A DNA stretch of 38,127 nt from Candidatus Omnitrophota bacterium (GCA_030692055.1 JAUYCY010000012.1:1-38127), one strand, 5' to 3'. Counted from the first letter of the stretch, positions 6,581 to 15,127 are shown. The notes: generated by a model from the sequence alone, not told the origin. Numbers and translations: made by a program.

Positions 6581-7987
6581 CTATTTTCTCTTTGCCAGGA
6601 ATACGACTTCGTCTTTAGCCGGTATATGCGGCTTAACCCTGAGTTTCTTAAGGTTAGTCCTTAAAACTTCTGATTGTTCTTCTTCTCCGTGCACAATAAA
6701 AACTTTCTTAAGCCTATCATCAAAACCTTTGACATATTCCACCAAGCCATCCCTATCAGCATGTGAGCTAAAGGCATTCAGGGTAACTACTTCGGCGTTT
6801 AACTCATAGGGGCGTCCGAATATCCTGACAGTCTTTTCTCTTTCTACGATACGCCTGCCTAAAGTTGCTTTCGCCATAAAACCAACCACCACAATCGTAT
6901 TATGCGGGTTTTCAATGTTATTCTTAAGATGATGCAGGATTCTACCGTTTTCGCACATTCCGGAAGCTGATATTATTATCATGGGACGCGTTTCATTATT
7001 CAGCCGCTTAGACTCATCTACGCTAGTCACATAGTTGACACTATCGAATCCAAGAGGGTCCTCTTTATTGGCAAAAGCCCTCTTGGCTGTTTCGTCAAAA
7101 TATTCCCAGTTATCTCTGAATACTTCAGTTAAATTGACAGCTAAAGGGCTATCCACATAGATAGGTATCCTTTTTATCTTTTTTTTCTTTATTAAATCGT
7201 TTACAAAATATACCATGAGCTGAGTCCGTTCCAGCGCAAATGAAGGAATAATAATTTTTCCGCCGCGCTTGACAGTACGATTTATAGTATCGGCTAATTC
7301 ATCTTCCGCCGCTTCTATACTTACGTGCTTTCTCGCTCCATAGGTACTCTCTATAATAAGGTAGTCAACGTCTTTGGGTATTTCCGGGTCACGTAAAAGC
7401 GGCATACCGTAGCGGCCTAAATCCACCGCGTAAGCTATGCGCGTTGGCTTATCTGTGGTCTTAATGTCAAGAACCGGTATCGCGGCGCCAAGTATATGCC
7501 CGGAATTAAAAAAAGTCACATCAATATCTTTTGATAATGCAAAACGGGTATGATATTCAAGGGACCTGAGGTACTTAAGAGATGCTTCAGCCTCTTTTCG
7601 CGAATAGAGCGGGTATCTAAGCGGTGTGGCTCTGCCTTTGTTAATTTTATTTACAAACTTTACATCTTCTTCCTGGACATAGCCGCTGTCAGAAAGCATA
7701 TACCTACATAATTCTTTGGTGGGAGGGGTTATGAATACGTGTTGGCGATATCCTTGTTTTATAAGGGTGGGTAAATTGCCGCAATGGTCTATATGCGCAT
7801 GCGAAAGTATACAGGCGCATAAACTTTGTGGGTTAAAAGAGAAATTCGAGTTTACAGAATAGAACTCATCACGATGGCCGTGGAAAAGTCCACAGTCTAA
7901 TAATACCTGTGTGCGGTCTACCGACAAAAGATGCATGGAGCCGGTAACTGTCTGTGCTCCTCCGCAAAACTTAAGAGTTACTGTCAA
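6581..7987 (-). CDS. Metallo-beta-lactamase/beta-CASP ribonuclease-type protein (YSH1/CPSF-like)
   Basis: A 468-residue cytoplasmic enzyme of the zinc-dependent MBL superfamily. The N-terminal half has the zinc-binding HAHIDH (63-68), the GHILGAA His and the metal-bridging Asp in AVDLGRYG. The beta-CASP insert begins at ESTYG and contains GFMAKATLGRR. The terminal motif SSHADRDGL closes the fold, followed by the FIVHGEEE segment of RNA-processing members. Relatives are exo- or endoribonucleases related to CPSF-73, so RNA processing is the likely role, though bacterial members are poorly characterised. It is the last gene of a three-gene set, 21 bp after a membrane protein gene. Confidence 0.9.
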   Translation of the reverse strand: MTVTLKFCGGAQTVTGSMHLLSVDRTQVLLDCGLFHGHRDEFYSVNSNFSFNPQSLCACILSHAHIDHCGNLPTLIKQGYRQHVFITPPTKELCRYMLSDSGYVQEEDVKFVNKINKGRATPLRYPLYSRKEAEASLKYLRSLEYHTRFALSKDIDVTFFNSGHILGAAIPVLDIKTTDKPTRIAYAVDLGRYGMPLLRDPEIPKDVDYLIIESTYGARKHVSIEAAEDELADTINRTVKRGGKIIIPSFALERTQLMVYFVNDLIKKKKIKRIPIYVDSPLAVNLTEVFRDNWEYFDETAKRAFANKEDPLGFDSVNYVTSVDESKRLNNETRPMIIISASGMCENGRILHHLKNNIENPHNTIVVVGFMAKATLGRRIVEREKTVRIFGRPYELNAEVVTLNAFSSHADRDGLVEYVKGFDDRLKKVFIVHGEEEQSEVLRTNLKKLRVKPHIPAKDEVVFLAKRK

Positions 7988-8008
7988 TTAACACCGCCGT
8001 ATTATTGA

Positions 8009-8752
8009 TTACACCTCGCCGTCCCATATATAGATGCCGGATTTTCCATGAGGCTCGGTAAGCCAATATTCGCTATTTTTAAATTTTGACTCAAGCTTTT
8101 CTAAAAAGCTGCGCATCCGTTTAATTAACTCATCAACGGTAATATATTCGCCTATGGCTTTTTTCTTAAATAACGGTTTTTTCTGGCAAACCCCAATTGT
8201 ATCTTTGCCAAACCAAAGAATCTTTTCGTAGGTGTGTTCGCGAGGGAATTGCGCTATTAGTTTCTCTAAATCTGCTCTGTCTGCATCCAAATAGCCGTGG
8301 ATTTTTAGTTGCTGCGGTTCATAAAAAAATGAACCGCTTATTTGTTTTATGTCAGGCTCGGCGAAAATTATCATTATTTGATATCGCGCTAATACTTTCC
8401 TTAACTCAATAAGTCCATGCGTGCGGCAAAAAGTTTTTTGTTTTCGGGCATTCAAATCCTTATCTATGCCGTATTCCAAAACAATTCTAAAATCTGCCTT
8501 TGTATTACATATCGCGCATTTTTTAGACCGCATCGCCATGCCGTTGATTTTTTTGTTAATGTGATTTATAAAAGATACTATTTCAGTAAATTTTTTATCT
8601 TTTAATAAAGGAAGGAACCTTTTAAGAAAAAGTGGTATCAAAAAAGCCGCCACTAAACTTATTAGGGGAGTAACGCTACCGGTAAATCGGCCAATAATTT
8701 TCAAAAGTATATAAAATACAGTTGCCCACCCTAGATAGAAAAGGTATTTCAT
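8009..8752 (-). CDS. Membrane-anchored protein with a Cys/His metal-binding motif, unknown
   Basis: A 247-residue protein not assigned to a known family. Two hydrophobic segments lie near residues 4-22 and 26-50. A cytoplasmic-type region follows with a possible zinc knuckle, C79-x2-C82 and C109-x2-H112 (KKCAIC...FCRTHG). The C-terminal half is mixed charged with no recognised motif. It lies between a DUF4239-like membrane protein (15 bp) and the beta-CASP metallo-hydrolase (21 bp), so the three are probably one transcript. A membrane-linked RNA-processing role would be speculative. Confidence 0.75.
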   Translation of the reverse strand: MKYLFYLGWATVFYILLKIIGRFTGSVTPLISLVAAFLIPLFLKRFLPLLKDKKFTEIVSFINHINKKINGMAMRSKKCAICNTKADFRIVLEYGIDKDLNARKQKTFCRTHGLIELRKVLARYQIMIIFAEPDIKQISGSFFYEPQQLKIHGYLDADRADLEKLIAQFPREHTYEKILWFGKDTIGVCQKKPLFKKKAIGEYITVDELIKRMRSFLEKLESKFKNSEYWLTEPHGKSGIYIWDGEV

Positions 8753-8767
8753 AATAAACTCCTTTAA

Positions 8768-9547
8768 TTAATATTTGAGCATTTCTTTAAAAGGCTCTGG
8801 CGAAATATTCACGCTGCCCGTAAAAGGATAATCAAACGCTAAAATCGTCAACAAAATAAGAGCGATGAATACTGACAGTAAAATAGACATGGTGACTTGC
8901 GAGTGTAGATTCTCTGAACCAAAAAAGGAAGTGAAGGCTATGATAAATATTGCGCCTACGATAAGCACAAACCATAGCATAGGGTGAGTTCCATGCCTAG
9001 AATCAATTAACCTTTCTCTGCGTAATTCACATAATTCATTTAGTTTACGCACTGATTCCTCAAAGAAAATCTGATCGGTTATAGTTTTTGGCAGGTAATT
9101 ACTGTATAAGGTATTTAATTTATTTATTACCTCTTGTACCTTGGGGCTAGGCTTTCCTTGGGAAAGCAATTGCCATTCATCGCCGGTTACCACTTGCGCA
9201 TACTCATTCAGTAAATTACGTATTTGCTTCCTTGAGGGCTCGCTAAAAGACTCTGAATCTCTGTAGAGATCAACTAAGCAATTCGCTTCCCTTTCGGTAT
9301 TAAAAGTTGCCTTATCAAAAGATTGCCAAACGGTCACAACAACAAAAGCAATTAGGACCGTGTATGCCATGCCCAATGTTCCAAAGATTGCTCCGGCTAT
9401 ATCATTATGGGATTTTAATTTTTGATGTGATATAAAACGGCGCATAAAAAGTATTCCGGCCGTAGATATCACGACCGTAACCCCTACAACAATCACACTC
9501 AAAAGTAGAAACGGCATATTTAGTAATATTTTATGAATTGTCAGCAT
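8768..9547 (-). CDS. DUF4239 (bestrophin-like) membrane protein
   Basis: A 259-residue integral membrane protein. About two N-terminal helices (11-35 and 53-72) and two C-terminal ones flank a soluble helical region. The segment HNDIAGAIFGTLGMAYTVLIAFVVVTVW and the later TEREANCLVDLYRDSESF match the DUF4239 pattern as I know it, as does HPMLWFVLIVGAIFIIAFTSFFG. The family is distantly likened to bestrophin channels, but its activity is not established. It is the first gene of the operon with the 8009-8752 gene and the metallo-hydrolase, with a predicted sigma70-type promoter just upstream. Confidence 0.82.
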   Translation of the reverse strand: MLTIHKILLNMPFLLLSVIVVGVTVVISTAGILFMRRFISHQKLKSHNDIAGAIFGTLGMAYTVLIAFVVVTVWQSFDKATFNTEREANCLVDLYRDSESFSEPSRKQIRNLLNEYAQVVTGDEWQLLSQGKPSPKVQEVINKLNTLYSNYLPKTITDQIFFEESVRKLNELCELRRERLIDSRHGTHPMLWFVLIVGAIFIIAFTSFFGSENLHSQVTMSILLSVFIALILLTILAFDYPFTGSVNISPEPFKEMLKY

Positions 9548-9587
9548 ACACCCTCCCTAATCTTAATTACCAATGGTTAATTGAATT

Positions 9588-9616
9588 AGTTTACTGCTAA
9601 TAATAACATCTGTCAA
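9588..9616 (-). promoter_or_regulatory. Predicted sigma70-type promoter for the DUF4239 operon
   Basis: TTGACA (9611-9616 read on minus), a 17-base spacer and TAAACT (9588-9593) lie about 40 bp before the start codon at 9547. The -35 box is a perfect consensus. The ribosome-binding site is GGGAGGGTGT. Confidence 0.6.
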
Positions 9617-9631
9617 AATAGTTTTTTTAAG

Positions 9632-9765
9632 TGGCCGCGAACGCACGTTCCGCATACGAACTAAAGTTCTCTGCGGGATCCTCCCGCATACATAATATTC
9701 TGCGGGATCCCGCCAAGGGCGGTGACGCCAAGGGCGGGACGAATCAAACGCAAATTAACGCTAAC
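9632..9765. repeat. Cluster of short palindromes
   Basis: This gene-free stretch holds GAACTAAAGTTC (9658-9669), GCGGGATCCTCCCGC (about 9673) and GCGGGATCCCGC (about 9706). A direct repeat CGCCAAGGGCG follows (about 9713 and 9726). AACGCAAATTAACGC lies at about 9748, and its inverted relative CGCGTTAATTGGCGTT at about 9982 flanks the family C repeat between them. No coding signal is seen from 9617 to 9788. Confidence 0.6.
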
Positions 9766-9788
9766 TGCTTATACTCTTCTCCCGTATT

Positions 9789-9954
9789 TATCCCGACGCG
9801 ATAAAACCATGGTCTTTAGACCGTGGATGGAAGCGTGGTCGACCCCGACGTTTGGTCGGAGCAGGGATTTTCCCGACGAAATAGTCGGGACAAGCTGCTC
9901 CGCGCGTAGCGGATACAGGAAACTACCCCGACTTTTCGGGGTGGAGCTTCATTA
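9789..9954 (+). repeat. Repeat family C, copy 1
   Basis: The block starts TATCCCGACGCGATAAAACC, contains TCCCGACGAAATAGTCGGGA and AGCTGCTCC, and ends in a CCCCGACTTTTCGGGG hairpin plus GTGGAGCTTCATTA. A second copy lies at 28903-29052. The frame is conserved, but the inner hairpins differ: here CCATGGTC/GACCGTGG, there a CCTGCC/GGCAGG palindrome. Open reading frames across it are translations of the repeat and are not genes. Confidence 0.85.
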
Positions 9955-10028
9955 GCTAGTATTCGCGTCTTTTTATTCGCGTTAATTGGCGTTAATGTAA
10001 ACGCTTTCAAAATACCCTCACTTTTCGC

Positions 10029-10130
10029 TTGCAATTTTTATATTGGTAGGTGTAAAATGAATTTGAGTGGGATTCGCCTCCCGACTCTAAGAACAACAAA
10101 AAGAAGAGGAGCGCAAACTCCTCTTTTTTT
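10029..10130 (+). ncRNA. Candidate small RNA (promoter, hairpin, terminator)
   Basis: On the plus strand, TTGCAA (10029-10034), an 18-base spacer and TAAAAT (10053-10058) form a possible promoter. It is followed at once by an 8-bp hairpin, GAGTGGGA/TCCC-G-ACTC (10065-10087). An intrinsic terminator comes next: AGAGGAG/CTCCTCT (10105-10124) and six or more T. The transcript would be about 65 nt. The same TTGCAA/TAAAAT pair precedes a protein gene at 27869-27897. The terminator stem could equally serve only the minus-strand gene ending at 10148, so this is tentative. Confidence 0.3.
10105..10124 (-). terminator. Bidirectional intrinsic terminator
   Basis: The stem AGAGGAG with CTCCTCT and a 6-base loop lies 24 bp beyond the stop codon of the minus-strand gene at 10148. 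A T-rich tract follows on both strands (TTTTTT on plus, TTCTTTTTG on minus). It closes the DUF3047/HAMP/DUF2330-like operon. Confidence 0.75.
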
Positions 10131-10147
10131 ATTAATGAAAAAACCAA

Positions 10148-11035
10148 CTATTGCGCTATTAAATCTTTATCAAATAAAGAAAGCTGCCCTCTAATTTCCC
10201 AGATACGCAATTTCATAGTTTCTTGATGCCCTAATAAATCATCCATTTCCTCATTGAGGTTGCACAATTCCACAGAGGTAATATCAACCGGTTCATGGGG
10301 TAAGTTTACACGTTTAACCGGCAGGCCTGAAAAATTACCGAGCAATCGTCGCGTAAGTATCAAAAGTTCTACAGAAGTCTCACCCTCATTTGTTCTGCTA
10401 ATCTTTAAAGGGTAAAACAACACATCTGTGGCAAAGCGGTACTGAATTGCCTCATTGGTTTTTGGCACTTCATTGAGCAAAATAACATCGAAAACAAACC
10501 AAGAAAATCCTTCTTTAAGGTATTCACTTATGCTATCCTTCATAATCTGAGGAATGATTGGATTTTCTACTTCCGCTTTTCTAAGGTACCTCTCCACCCA
10601 CTCAATAAAGCCACTGCTGTTGATAACGTGGGTAACTAAGATGTCATGCGCCCCTATTTTTTCGTGAAAGGTCACCTCACCGGCTGGCCGCCCTTTGCTT
10701 TGTGTCCGGACATTATTTGCACCTAAATTTTTTGCTGCTTGTTCCTTGAGCTTTTCATTGATAAGTACGGTTGCCTTTCGAAAAACTTCTACATCTCCTT
10801 TTTTTACAACCGGCTCTGATGGCAAAGGTAAAACCTCAAGCACCTGTGTTTCTCCAGACGCACTCATATCGGTAGACAATAAAAGAATTTCCTCTTTACC
10901 ATTCCAAGCAATCATTGCACGCTGTGTTGGTTCAAAAACTCTTATATGTGGCTTAAAAGGTATGGAGCCTCTGTCGGCATAAGTAAAGTTACATAAATAT
11001 ATCAGAAACAATATAAATAGAAAAAATCTTTTCAT
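10148..11035 (-). CDS. Secreted DUF2330-like protein
   Basis: A 295-residue exported protein with a signal peptide (MKRFFLFILFLIYLCNFTYA). Mature features are QRAMIAWNGKEEILLLSTDM and LEVLPLPSEPVVKKGDVEVF, which resemble DUF2330, a family of secreted bacterial proteins of unknown function. The C-terminal end is charged and helical, possibly coiled coil (ELCNLNEEMDDLLGHQETMKLRIWEIRGQL). Its ATG overlaps the stop of the HAMP-domain gene in an ATGA, so the two are coupled. The family call is from memory of the pattern; extracytoplasmic location is much surer than the family. Confidence 0.7.
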   Translation of the reverse strand: MKRFFLFILFLIYLCNFTYADRGSIPFKPHIRVFEPTQRAMIAWNGKEEILLLSTDMSASGETQVLEVLPLPSEPVVKKGDVEVFRKATVLINEKLKEQAAKNLGANNVRTQSKGRPAGEVTFHEKIGAHDILVTHVINSSGFIEWVERYLRKAEVENPIIPQIMKDSISEYLKEGFSWFVFDVILLNEVPKTNEAIQYRFATDVLFYPLKISRTNEGETSVELLILTRRLLGNFSGLPVKRVNLPHEPVDITSVELCNLNEEMDDLLGHQETMKLRIWEIRGQLSLFDKDLIAQ

Positions 11036-11454
11036 GCTTTTCTTTCCCTGTCAATTCTTTCTAAAAGCGAATTGATTTTGTTGATAAACGATTTCAACTC
11101 ATCATTATCGCGAGTTTTAATCCTCACAGAATAGTCACCCGAAAGCACCTTGTCTAATTCCCTTTCTAGGCGCGGTATAGGACCGATGATGCGATTAGAA
11201 TAAATCAGCGCCATCCTCAAAAGTAGAAATAGTACAATAGGCATACTAATAGCCATAACTATATCTACTTTTTTCATAGCGGGAAGCAAAGTTACGGCTA
11301 CAGCCTCAGGAATCAGCATCTCTCTAAATACTGCATAATAAATTAGGTAATAAATAGCTGAAAGAAGTATAACTAATGGCACGATTATCAAGGCCATATA
11401 GCGAAATTGAAAAATTTTATTCACTAAATATTTGTGCCTTCTTACCTGCATCAT
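11032..11454 (-). CDS. Two-TM protein ending in a HAMP domain, no output domain
   Basis: A 140-residue membrane protein. Helices lie near residues 17-45 and 62-88, followed by a HAMP-type linker: RIIGPIPRLERELDKVLSGDYSVRIKTRDNDELKSFINKIN. The Pro-x-x-x-hydrophobic and DE(L) motifs are typical. The protein stops right after the HAMP second helix, with no kinase, cyclase or methyl-accepting domain. It overlaps the DUF2330-like gene by 4 bp and starts 12 bp after the DUF3047-like gene. Free HAMP modules of this kind occur in several phyla; their signalling partner is unknown. Confidence 0.8.
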   Translation of the reverse strand: MMQVRRHKYLVNKIFQFRYMALIIVPLVILLSAIYYLIYYAVFREMLIPEAVAVTLLPAMKKVDIVMAISMPIVLFLLLRMALIYSNRIIGPIPRLERELDKVLSGDYSVRIKTRDNDELKSFINKINSLLERIDRERKA

Positions 11455-11466
11455 AATATACCCCCT

Positions 11467-12129
11467 TTATTCTTTCCCTATTACTATTTCGTCAAATAAA
11501 GCTTTCGCTTGAGTCTTTGTACCATCAGCGTCACACATAAGTGCTATAGCGCCAACACCGCGAGGTTTTGCTCCAAAAACTTTTTTATAATCTTCATAAA
11601 CGTTGCGGCTTTCTACGACCCAGTCTTCGTTTTGCATTTTGCCGCTGCGCGCAACTATCATCTTTATATTCTTTCCGAACGGGCTATCTAAAATTGTTCC
11701 TACCGGTAAATTTTCTGACCAAACATACTCTAAAAATTTTGAGGAAGAAAAACTTAAAAACGGGAAAATCACATAAACCCTGGCAGCATAATCATCTTTT
11801 TCTTGAAGAGTTTTTGCTCGTGATATATCAGGAAATTCTAAGACTTTCCATTTCCAACTAAGTGTGGGGTATTTCGCTAAATTATACCCGACTCTATAGT
11901 ATATTGCCGAAGAGGTTTTTTCGCTTAGCGCCTGAATAAAACCATCGCTGCCGGATTTCATAAGCGCATAAGTCACTTCGCCGTTAAGTATCATTTTTTT
12001 CCATCGCTGAAGCGCCTTGTCTTCGTTAAAAGTAAATTGCTGAAAATAAGCTACGGTGCAATACCCGGTAAAAGATACTAGCAGCAACAATATCGCTATA
12101 CTAAATTTCATTTTTGATATTTTCGCCAT
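11467..12129 (-). CDS. DUF3047-like exported protein
   Basis: A 220-residue protein with an N-terminal hydrophobic segment (residues 7-29) acting as signal peptide or anchor. Family-like features are YPTLSWKWKV, DDYAARVYVIF, ESRNVYEDYKKVFGAKP and GAIALMCDADGTKTQAKALFDEI. These match DUF3047, a secreted jelly-roll-type family of unknown function. It is the first gene of the operon with the HAMP and DUF2330-like genes. AAGGAATA precedes the ATG. The terminator of the hydrogenase operon lies just upstream. Confidence 0.8.
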   Translation of the reverse strand: MAKISKMKFSIAILLLLVSFTGYCTVAYFQQFTFNEDKALQRWKKMILNGEVTYALMKSGSDGFIQALSEKTSSAIYYRVGYNLAKYPTLSWKWKVLEFPDISRAKTLQEKDDYAARVYVIFPFLSFSSSKFLEYVWSENLPVGTILDSPFGKNIKMIVARSGKMQNEDWVVESRNVYEDYKKVFGAKPRGVGAIALMCDADGTKTQAKALFDEIVIGKE

Positions 12130-12149
12130 CTTATTCCTTAAAATAAAAG

Positions 12150-12179
12150 AAGCAACCCTCCCCTAGTGAAAAGTTGCTT
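12150..12179 (-). terminator. Intrinsic terminator of the hydrogenase-exbBD operon
   Basis: Arms AAGCAAC (12150-12156) and GTTGCTT (12173-12179) form a stem with a 16-base loop, followed on the minus strand by TCTTTTATTTT. It lies about 95 bp beyond the exbD stop codon and before the DUF3047-like gene, so it separates the two operons. The plus strand also has a T-rich flank. Confidence 0.7.
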
Positions 12180-12274
12180 TATTTTAACCAGCAATAAAAA
12201 AGATAAAGACTATTTACCGGTATTACAATAATACTCCTGGCAGAAAAATGTGTCAATATAAAAATAACGCCCTG

Positions 12275-12697
12275 TTATTTCTCGGGTATAACCGCAATAC
12301 TAACGCTCTTTACAGCCAAATCACTTAAAGTGTCAAGCACCCTGGCAACTTCTTTAAATTGCGTTAATTTATCTGCGCTTAAAAGAGCTCTTATGTTTGG
12401 GTTGGATTTGCGCATTGCAATAATTTCATCCTTTAGCTCCCCTATGGTAACCGGGTCGTTTTCTAAGTATATGATGCCGTCTTTAGTTACGGAAATATTG
12501 ACTAGTTTTGTATCTTCTATAGCCTTGGTATTTTTGGCTTCCGGGACATTTACTCTTAATTTTTGCAGGCGCTGAGGGCTAAAGGTATAAAGCAGGCTAA
12601 ACGAAATAAAAAAGAAAATAAACATATTTAGAACGATGTCCGTCATCGCCACCGATTCTAAATTAACCAAATAATCTCGTTTGCCGCAAATCTTCAT
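12275..12697 (-). CDS. exbD: ExbD/TolR family proton-channel subunit
   Basis: A 140-residue protein with one N-terminal membrane helix (about 17-41) and a periplasmic domain. The conserved protonatable Asp is D20 in VAMTDIVLNMFIFFF. The C-terminal part (VNISVTKDGIIYLENDPVTIGELKDEI...DKLTQFKEVARVLDTL) is typical ExbD/TolR. With ExbB it forms a pmf-driven motor that energises outer-membrane or envelope processes. The gene overlaps exbB by 4 bp. No TonB or TolA gene is in the window, so the driven partner is unknown. Confidence 0.92.
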   Translation of the reverse strand: MKICGKRDYLVNLESVAMTDIVLNMFIFFFISFSLLYTFSPQRLQKLRVNVPEAKNTKAIEDTKLVNISVTKDGIIYLENDPVTIGELKDEIIAMRKSNPNIRALLSADKLTQFKEVARVLDTLSDLAVKSVSIAVIPEK

Positions 12698-13317
12698 TTA
12701 TTCGTACCTTCGTTTATTTCAGCAATAAGCTCAAGCAATTGGATAGCATGATTGGTGAGTTCGTTAGAAATCACTTTTATTCTGCTTATAAAATAGTTAT
12801 AACAAAGGTAAAGCGGTATGGCAATAATTAAACCTGCAGCAGTAGTAATCATTGCTTCATAGATACCGCCGGCTAAAGCGTTCACCGTAACGTTTGCTCC
12901 GGCGCGTTCCCAAGACATAAACGCGCGGATTAAACCTGTGATAGTGCCTAAAAATCCAAGCAATGGCTCAATACTGATAATTGACACAAGAGCTCCTAAG
13001 CGCCTTTCTAATTTCTGAATTTGATTATTGCCTGCCTGCTCTAAAGTTTTCTCAAGCCTATCTAGAGGTAGATTACGGCGTTCTATGCCGATTTTAAAAA
13101 TTGCTGAAACAGGATGACGCGTATTGTTACATAACTCTAAAGCATTTTTGATATTATTCGCCTTTAAATCTTTAAAAATATCTTGGACAAATTTGAACGT
13201 ATCTAATTTTATACTTCTAAAAACTAAAAACCTCTCAAGCGCTATGGCAAATCCAAAAATTGAACCGATGATAATCGGATACATTATTGGCCCGCCTTTT
13301 ATAATAAATTGAAGCAT
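12694..13317 (-). CDS. exbB: ExbB/TolQ/MotA family proton-channel subunit
   Basis: A 207-residue protein with about three membrane helices (8-28, 103-129 and 144-172). GLIRAFMSWERAGANVTVNALAGGIYEAMITTAAGLIIAIP is the classic MotA/TolQ/ExbB signature. Its ribosome-binding site AAGGAGGAACC lies inside the last codons of the hydrogenase protease gene, where it encodes Lys-Glu-Glu; the reading frames overlap by 19 bp. Expression is therefore tied to the hydrogenase operon, which is unusual. Confidence 0.92.
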   Translation of the reverse strand: MLQFIIKGGPIMYPIIIGSIFGFAIALERFLVFRSIKLDTFKFVQDIFKDLKANNIKNALELCNNTRHPVSAIFKIGIERRNLPLDRLEKTLEQAGNNQIQKLERRLGALVSIISIEPLLGFLGTITGLIRAFMSWERAGANVTVNALAGGIYEAMITTAAGLIIAIPLYLCYNYFISRIKVISNELTNHAIQLLELIAEINEGTNK

Positions 13318-13829
13318 GGTTCCTCCTTTTTATTATCTTTTAAGTTTATAATTTTCGCAACGGCATCTACGATCCGGCTAATCGCAATTTCTACTTCCTT
13401 AGAACGCAAGCATCCGAAAGTAAGTGTTTTTGGCTGGATGCCGATAATGATTATTTTACAGCCTAAAGATTTTACTAAATAATCAGCTAGTATTTGTAAA
13501 GGTAGCTGATGGGTACAAAAAGATATTCCCCCTAATGCTTGCGGCTTAAGCAAAACGGTAGTACCGGCTTTTGCGCCGATATCAGCGGAATCAATTATTA
13601 TTAGATGCGTAGGCTTAAAATTTTTTATTTCGCCGGTGAGGTTCTCCGGACTGGTTGCGCCAAGGAATACTTTAAGCTGACGGTGATTAGTTTTAAAATT
13701 ATTTTGTAAATACTCGGCAACCACTAAACCAGCAGCGTCATCAGCGCGTAACTCTGACCCTACGCCTAAAACGGCGATACGCCTAGCGTTCTTTAGATTG
13801 CTTTTAAGCTTATTCTCTAGGTTTATCAT
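13299..13829 (-). CDS. hycI: HycI-type [NiFe] hydrogenase maturation protease
   Basis: A 176-residue peptidase of family M52, which clips the C-terminal tail of the hydrogenase large subunit after nickel insertion. Nickel-sensing residues are visible: D30 in [13 protein letters not shown], an Asp in IIIDSADIG (D83) and H107 in [16 protein letters not shown] follows the HycI pattern. It overlaps the ferredoxin-like subunit gene by 20 bp and exbB by 19 bp. The large subunit at 15128-16348 has the matching tail, so the substrate is almost certainly that protein. Confidence 0.93.
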   Translation of the reverse strand: MINLENKLKSNLKNARRIAVLGVGSELRADDAAGLVVAEYLQNNFKTNHRQLKVFLGATSPENLTGEIKNFKPTHLIIIDSADIGAKAGTTVLLKPQALGGISFCTHQLPLQILADYLVKSLGCKIIIIGIQPKTLTFGCLRSKEVEIAISRIVDAVAKIINLKDNKKEEPCFNLL

Positions 13830-14175
13830 CGCTAAATGTTACTCTTAGCTTGTTACTGTCTAACTGGGCTAACTCTACATCCTTTGTGGTTTCAAGAGCC
13901 TTTTTTGGGCAGGAATCAACGCATTGCGCGCAGTAAATACATCTTCCTAAATCTATTACTGCTTCAAATTTTTTCTCACCGACTTTATTAATGCTTATTG
14001 CTCCGGTGGGGCAATCTTTGATGCAAAGCCGGCAGCCGATACAGCGCTGGGGGTAATATTTAAGTTTTCCTCTAAATTTATCCGGCATTTCAAATTTTGC
14101 ATAAGGATACATTATAGTCACGGGCTTCTTTAAGATTGACTGCAATACCTGACGTATCATTTTACCCGGCCTCAT
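13810..14175 (-). CDS. NuoI-like 2x[4Fe-4S] subunit of the hydrogenase
   Basis: A 121-residue ferredoxin-type subunit with two CxxCxxCxxxCP motifs (C45/48/51/55 and C79/82/85/89). Each binds a [4Fe-4S] cluster in the NuoI/EchF/HycF family. It would pass electrons from soluble ferredoxin to the small subunit. The N-terminal amphipathic stretch ([17 protein letters not shown]) is typical for docking to the membrane arm. Its ATG overlaps the stop of the NuoH-like gene in an ATGA. No NuoE, F or G gene is present, which supports ferredoxin as direct donor (inference). Confidence 0.93.
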   Translation of the reverse strand: MRPGKMIRQVLQSILKKPVTIMYPYAKFEMPDKFRGKLKYYPQRCIGCRLCIKDCPTGAISINKVGEKKFEAVIDLGRCIYCAQCVDSCPKKALETTKDVELAQLDSNKLRVTFSDDKPRE

Positions 14176-15113
14176 CGCACCAGCACCCCCTTGATAATAA
14201 GATTAACCAAAAGCTGCATAAAGGCAACCGGAACCATATATCTCCAGCAAAAAATAATCATCTGGTCTATGCGCAGCCTCGCAAAAATGGTACGCGATAA
14301 AGATAGTAACGCTATGATAAAAAGGAGTTTAGCAAGAAATATAAAAAATGATATTACTGGGGTGAATTCATAACCAAAAGGCAAAAATACTGCCGCTAAA
14401 AGCGCTGAGCCTACTATCATTTCGACATTGAGCGTAAGCCGTAACATTGCCAAATAGCGGCCGCTATATTCAGTGAAACTTCCGGCGACAACCTCGGTTT
14501 CTGCTGCAGGAATATCAAACGGACCTTTTTCTAATTTTGCAAGCAGAGCTAGAAGTGATACCCCAAAACCTGCCGCATTAAACAACCAAAACCAGGGATG
14601 TTTAGTATAGAAAAGTGCAATTTCGGAAAGCGACCAGCTATTAGCTAGTATTGCAGAGGAAAGTATACCTATAAATAAAGGGACTTCGTAGGCAAACATT
14701 TGCGTAAGTGAACGCACTGAACCAATGCGTGCGTAAAGCGAAGTAGAATACCAGCCGCCGATAAAAAAAGCTAAAGTCGGTATGGTTAATAGATACAATA
14801 CCACGATAATATCGCCTTTAAACGAATACAACGGTTGAGCCTTCCATAATGGAATATAAAAGATTGCGGTTAGGCTTGCGGCAAAAGCGAAAATAGGCAT
14901 TGCTTTAAACATTCTGGGGTTAGCTTCGTCGGGCACTATCACCTCTTTGGCGAGAAGCTTGATAAAATCAGCAAAAGGCTGAAAACAAGGAGGCCCTATT
15001 CTATTTTGCAGACGCGCATAAAGCCGCCTATCGATAAATTCGGCAAATAAACTGCCAGTGACAATAAAAAGAAATCCGGGAAATATTAAAATTGCAAAAA
15101 GCGCTTCAAGCAT
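14172..15113 (-). CDS. NuoH-like membrane anchor subunit (complex I subunit 1/HycD/EchB family)
   Basis: A 313-residue protein with about eight membrane helices. Characteristic loops are [28 protein letters not shown] (about 30-57) and [23 protein letters not shown] (196-218), which in complex I line the quinone or proton entry path. The subunit connects the hydrogenase arm to the antiporter-like arm. It lies 14 bp after the large-subunit gene and overlaps the NuoI-like gene by 4 bp. Confidence 0.93.
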   Translation of the reverse strand: MLEALFAILIFPGFLFIVTGSLFAEFIDRRLYARLQNRIGPPCFQPFADFIKLLAKEVIVPDEANPRMFKAMPIFAFAASLTAIFYIPLWKAQPLYSFKGDIIVVLYLLTIPTLAFFIGGWYSTSLYARIGSVRSLTQMFAYEVPLFIGILSSAILANSWSLSEIALFYTKHPWFWLFNAAGFGVSLLALLAKLEKGPFDIPAAETEVVAGSFTEYSGRYLAMLRLTLNVEMIVGSALLAAVFLPFGYEFTPVISFFIFLAKLLFIIALLSLSRTIFARLRIDQMIIFCWRYMVPVAFMQLLVNLIIKGVLVR

Positions 15114-15127
15114 TATGTATCTAACCT

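Noticed and set aside
9722..10034. Reading frames on both strands across 9722-10034, and a similar one at 28861-29088
   Set aside because: They are translations of repeat family C and flanking palindromes, without ribosome-binding sites or conserved protein features.
10061..10090. tRNA-like 3' end (GGGATTCGCCTCCC)
   Set aside because: It looks like a T-arm at first sight, but no acceptor, D or anticodon arms and no CCA context fit around it.
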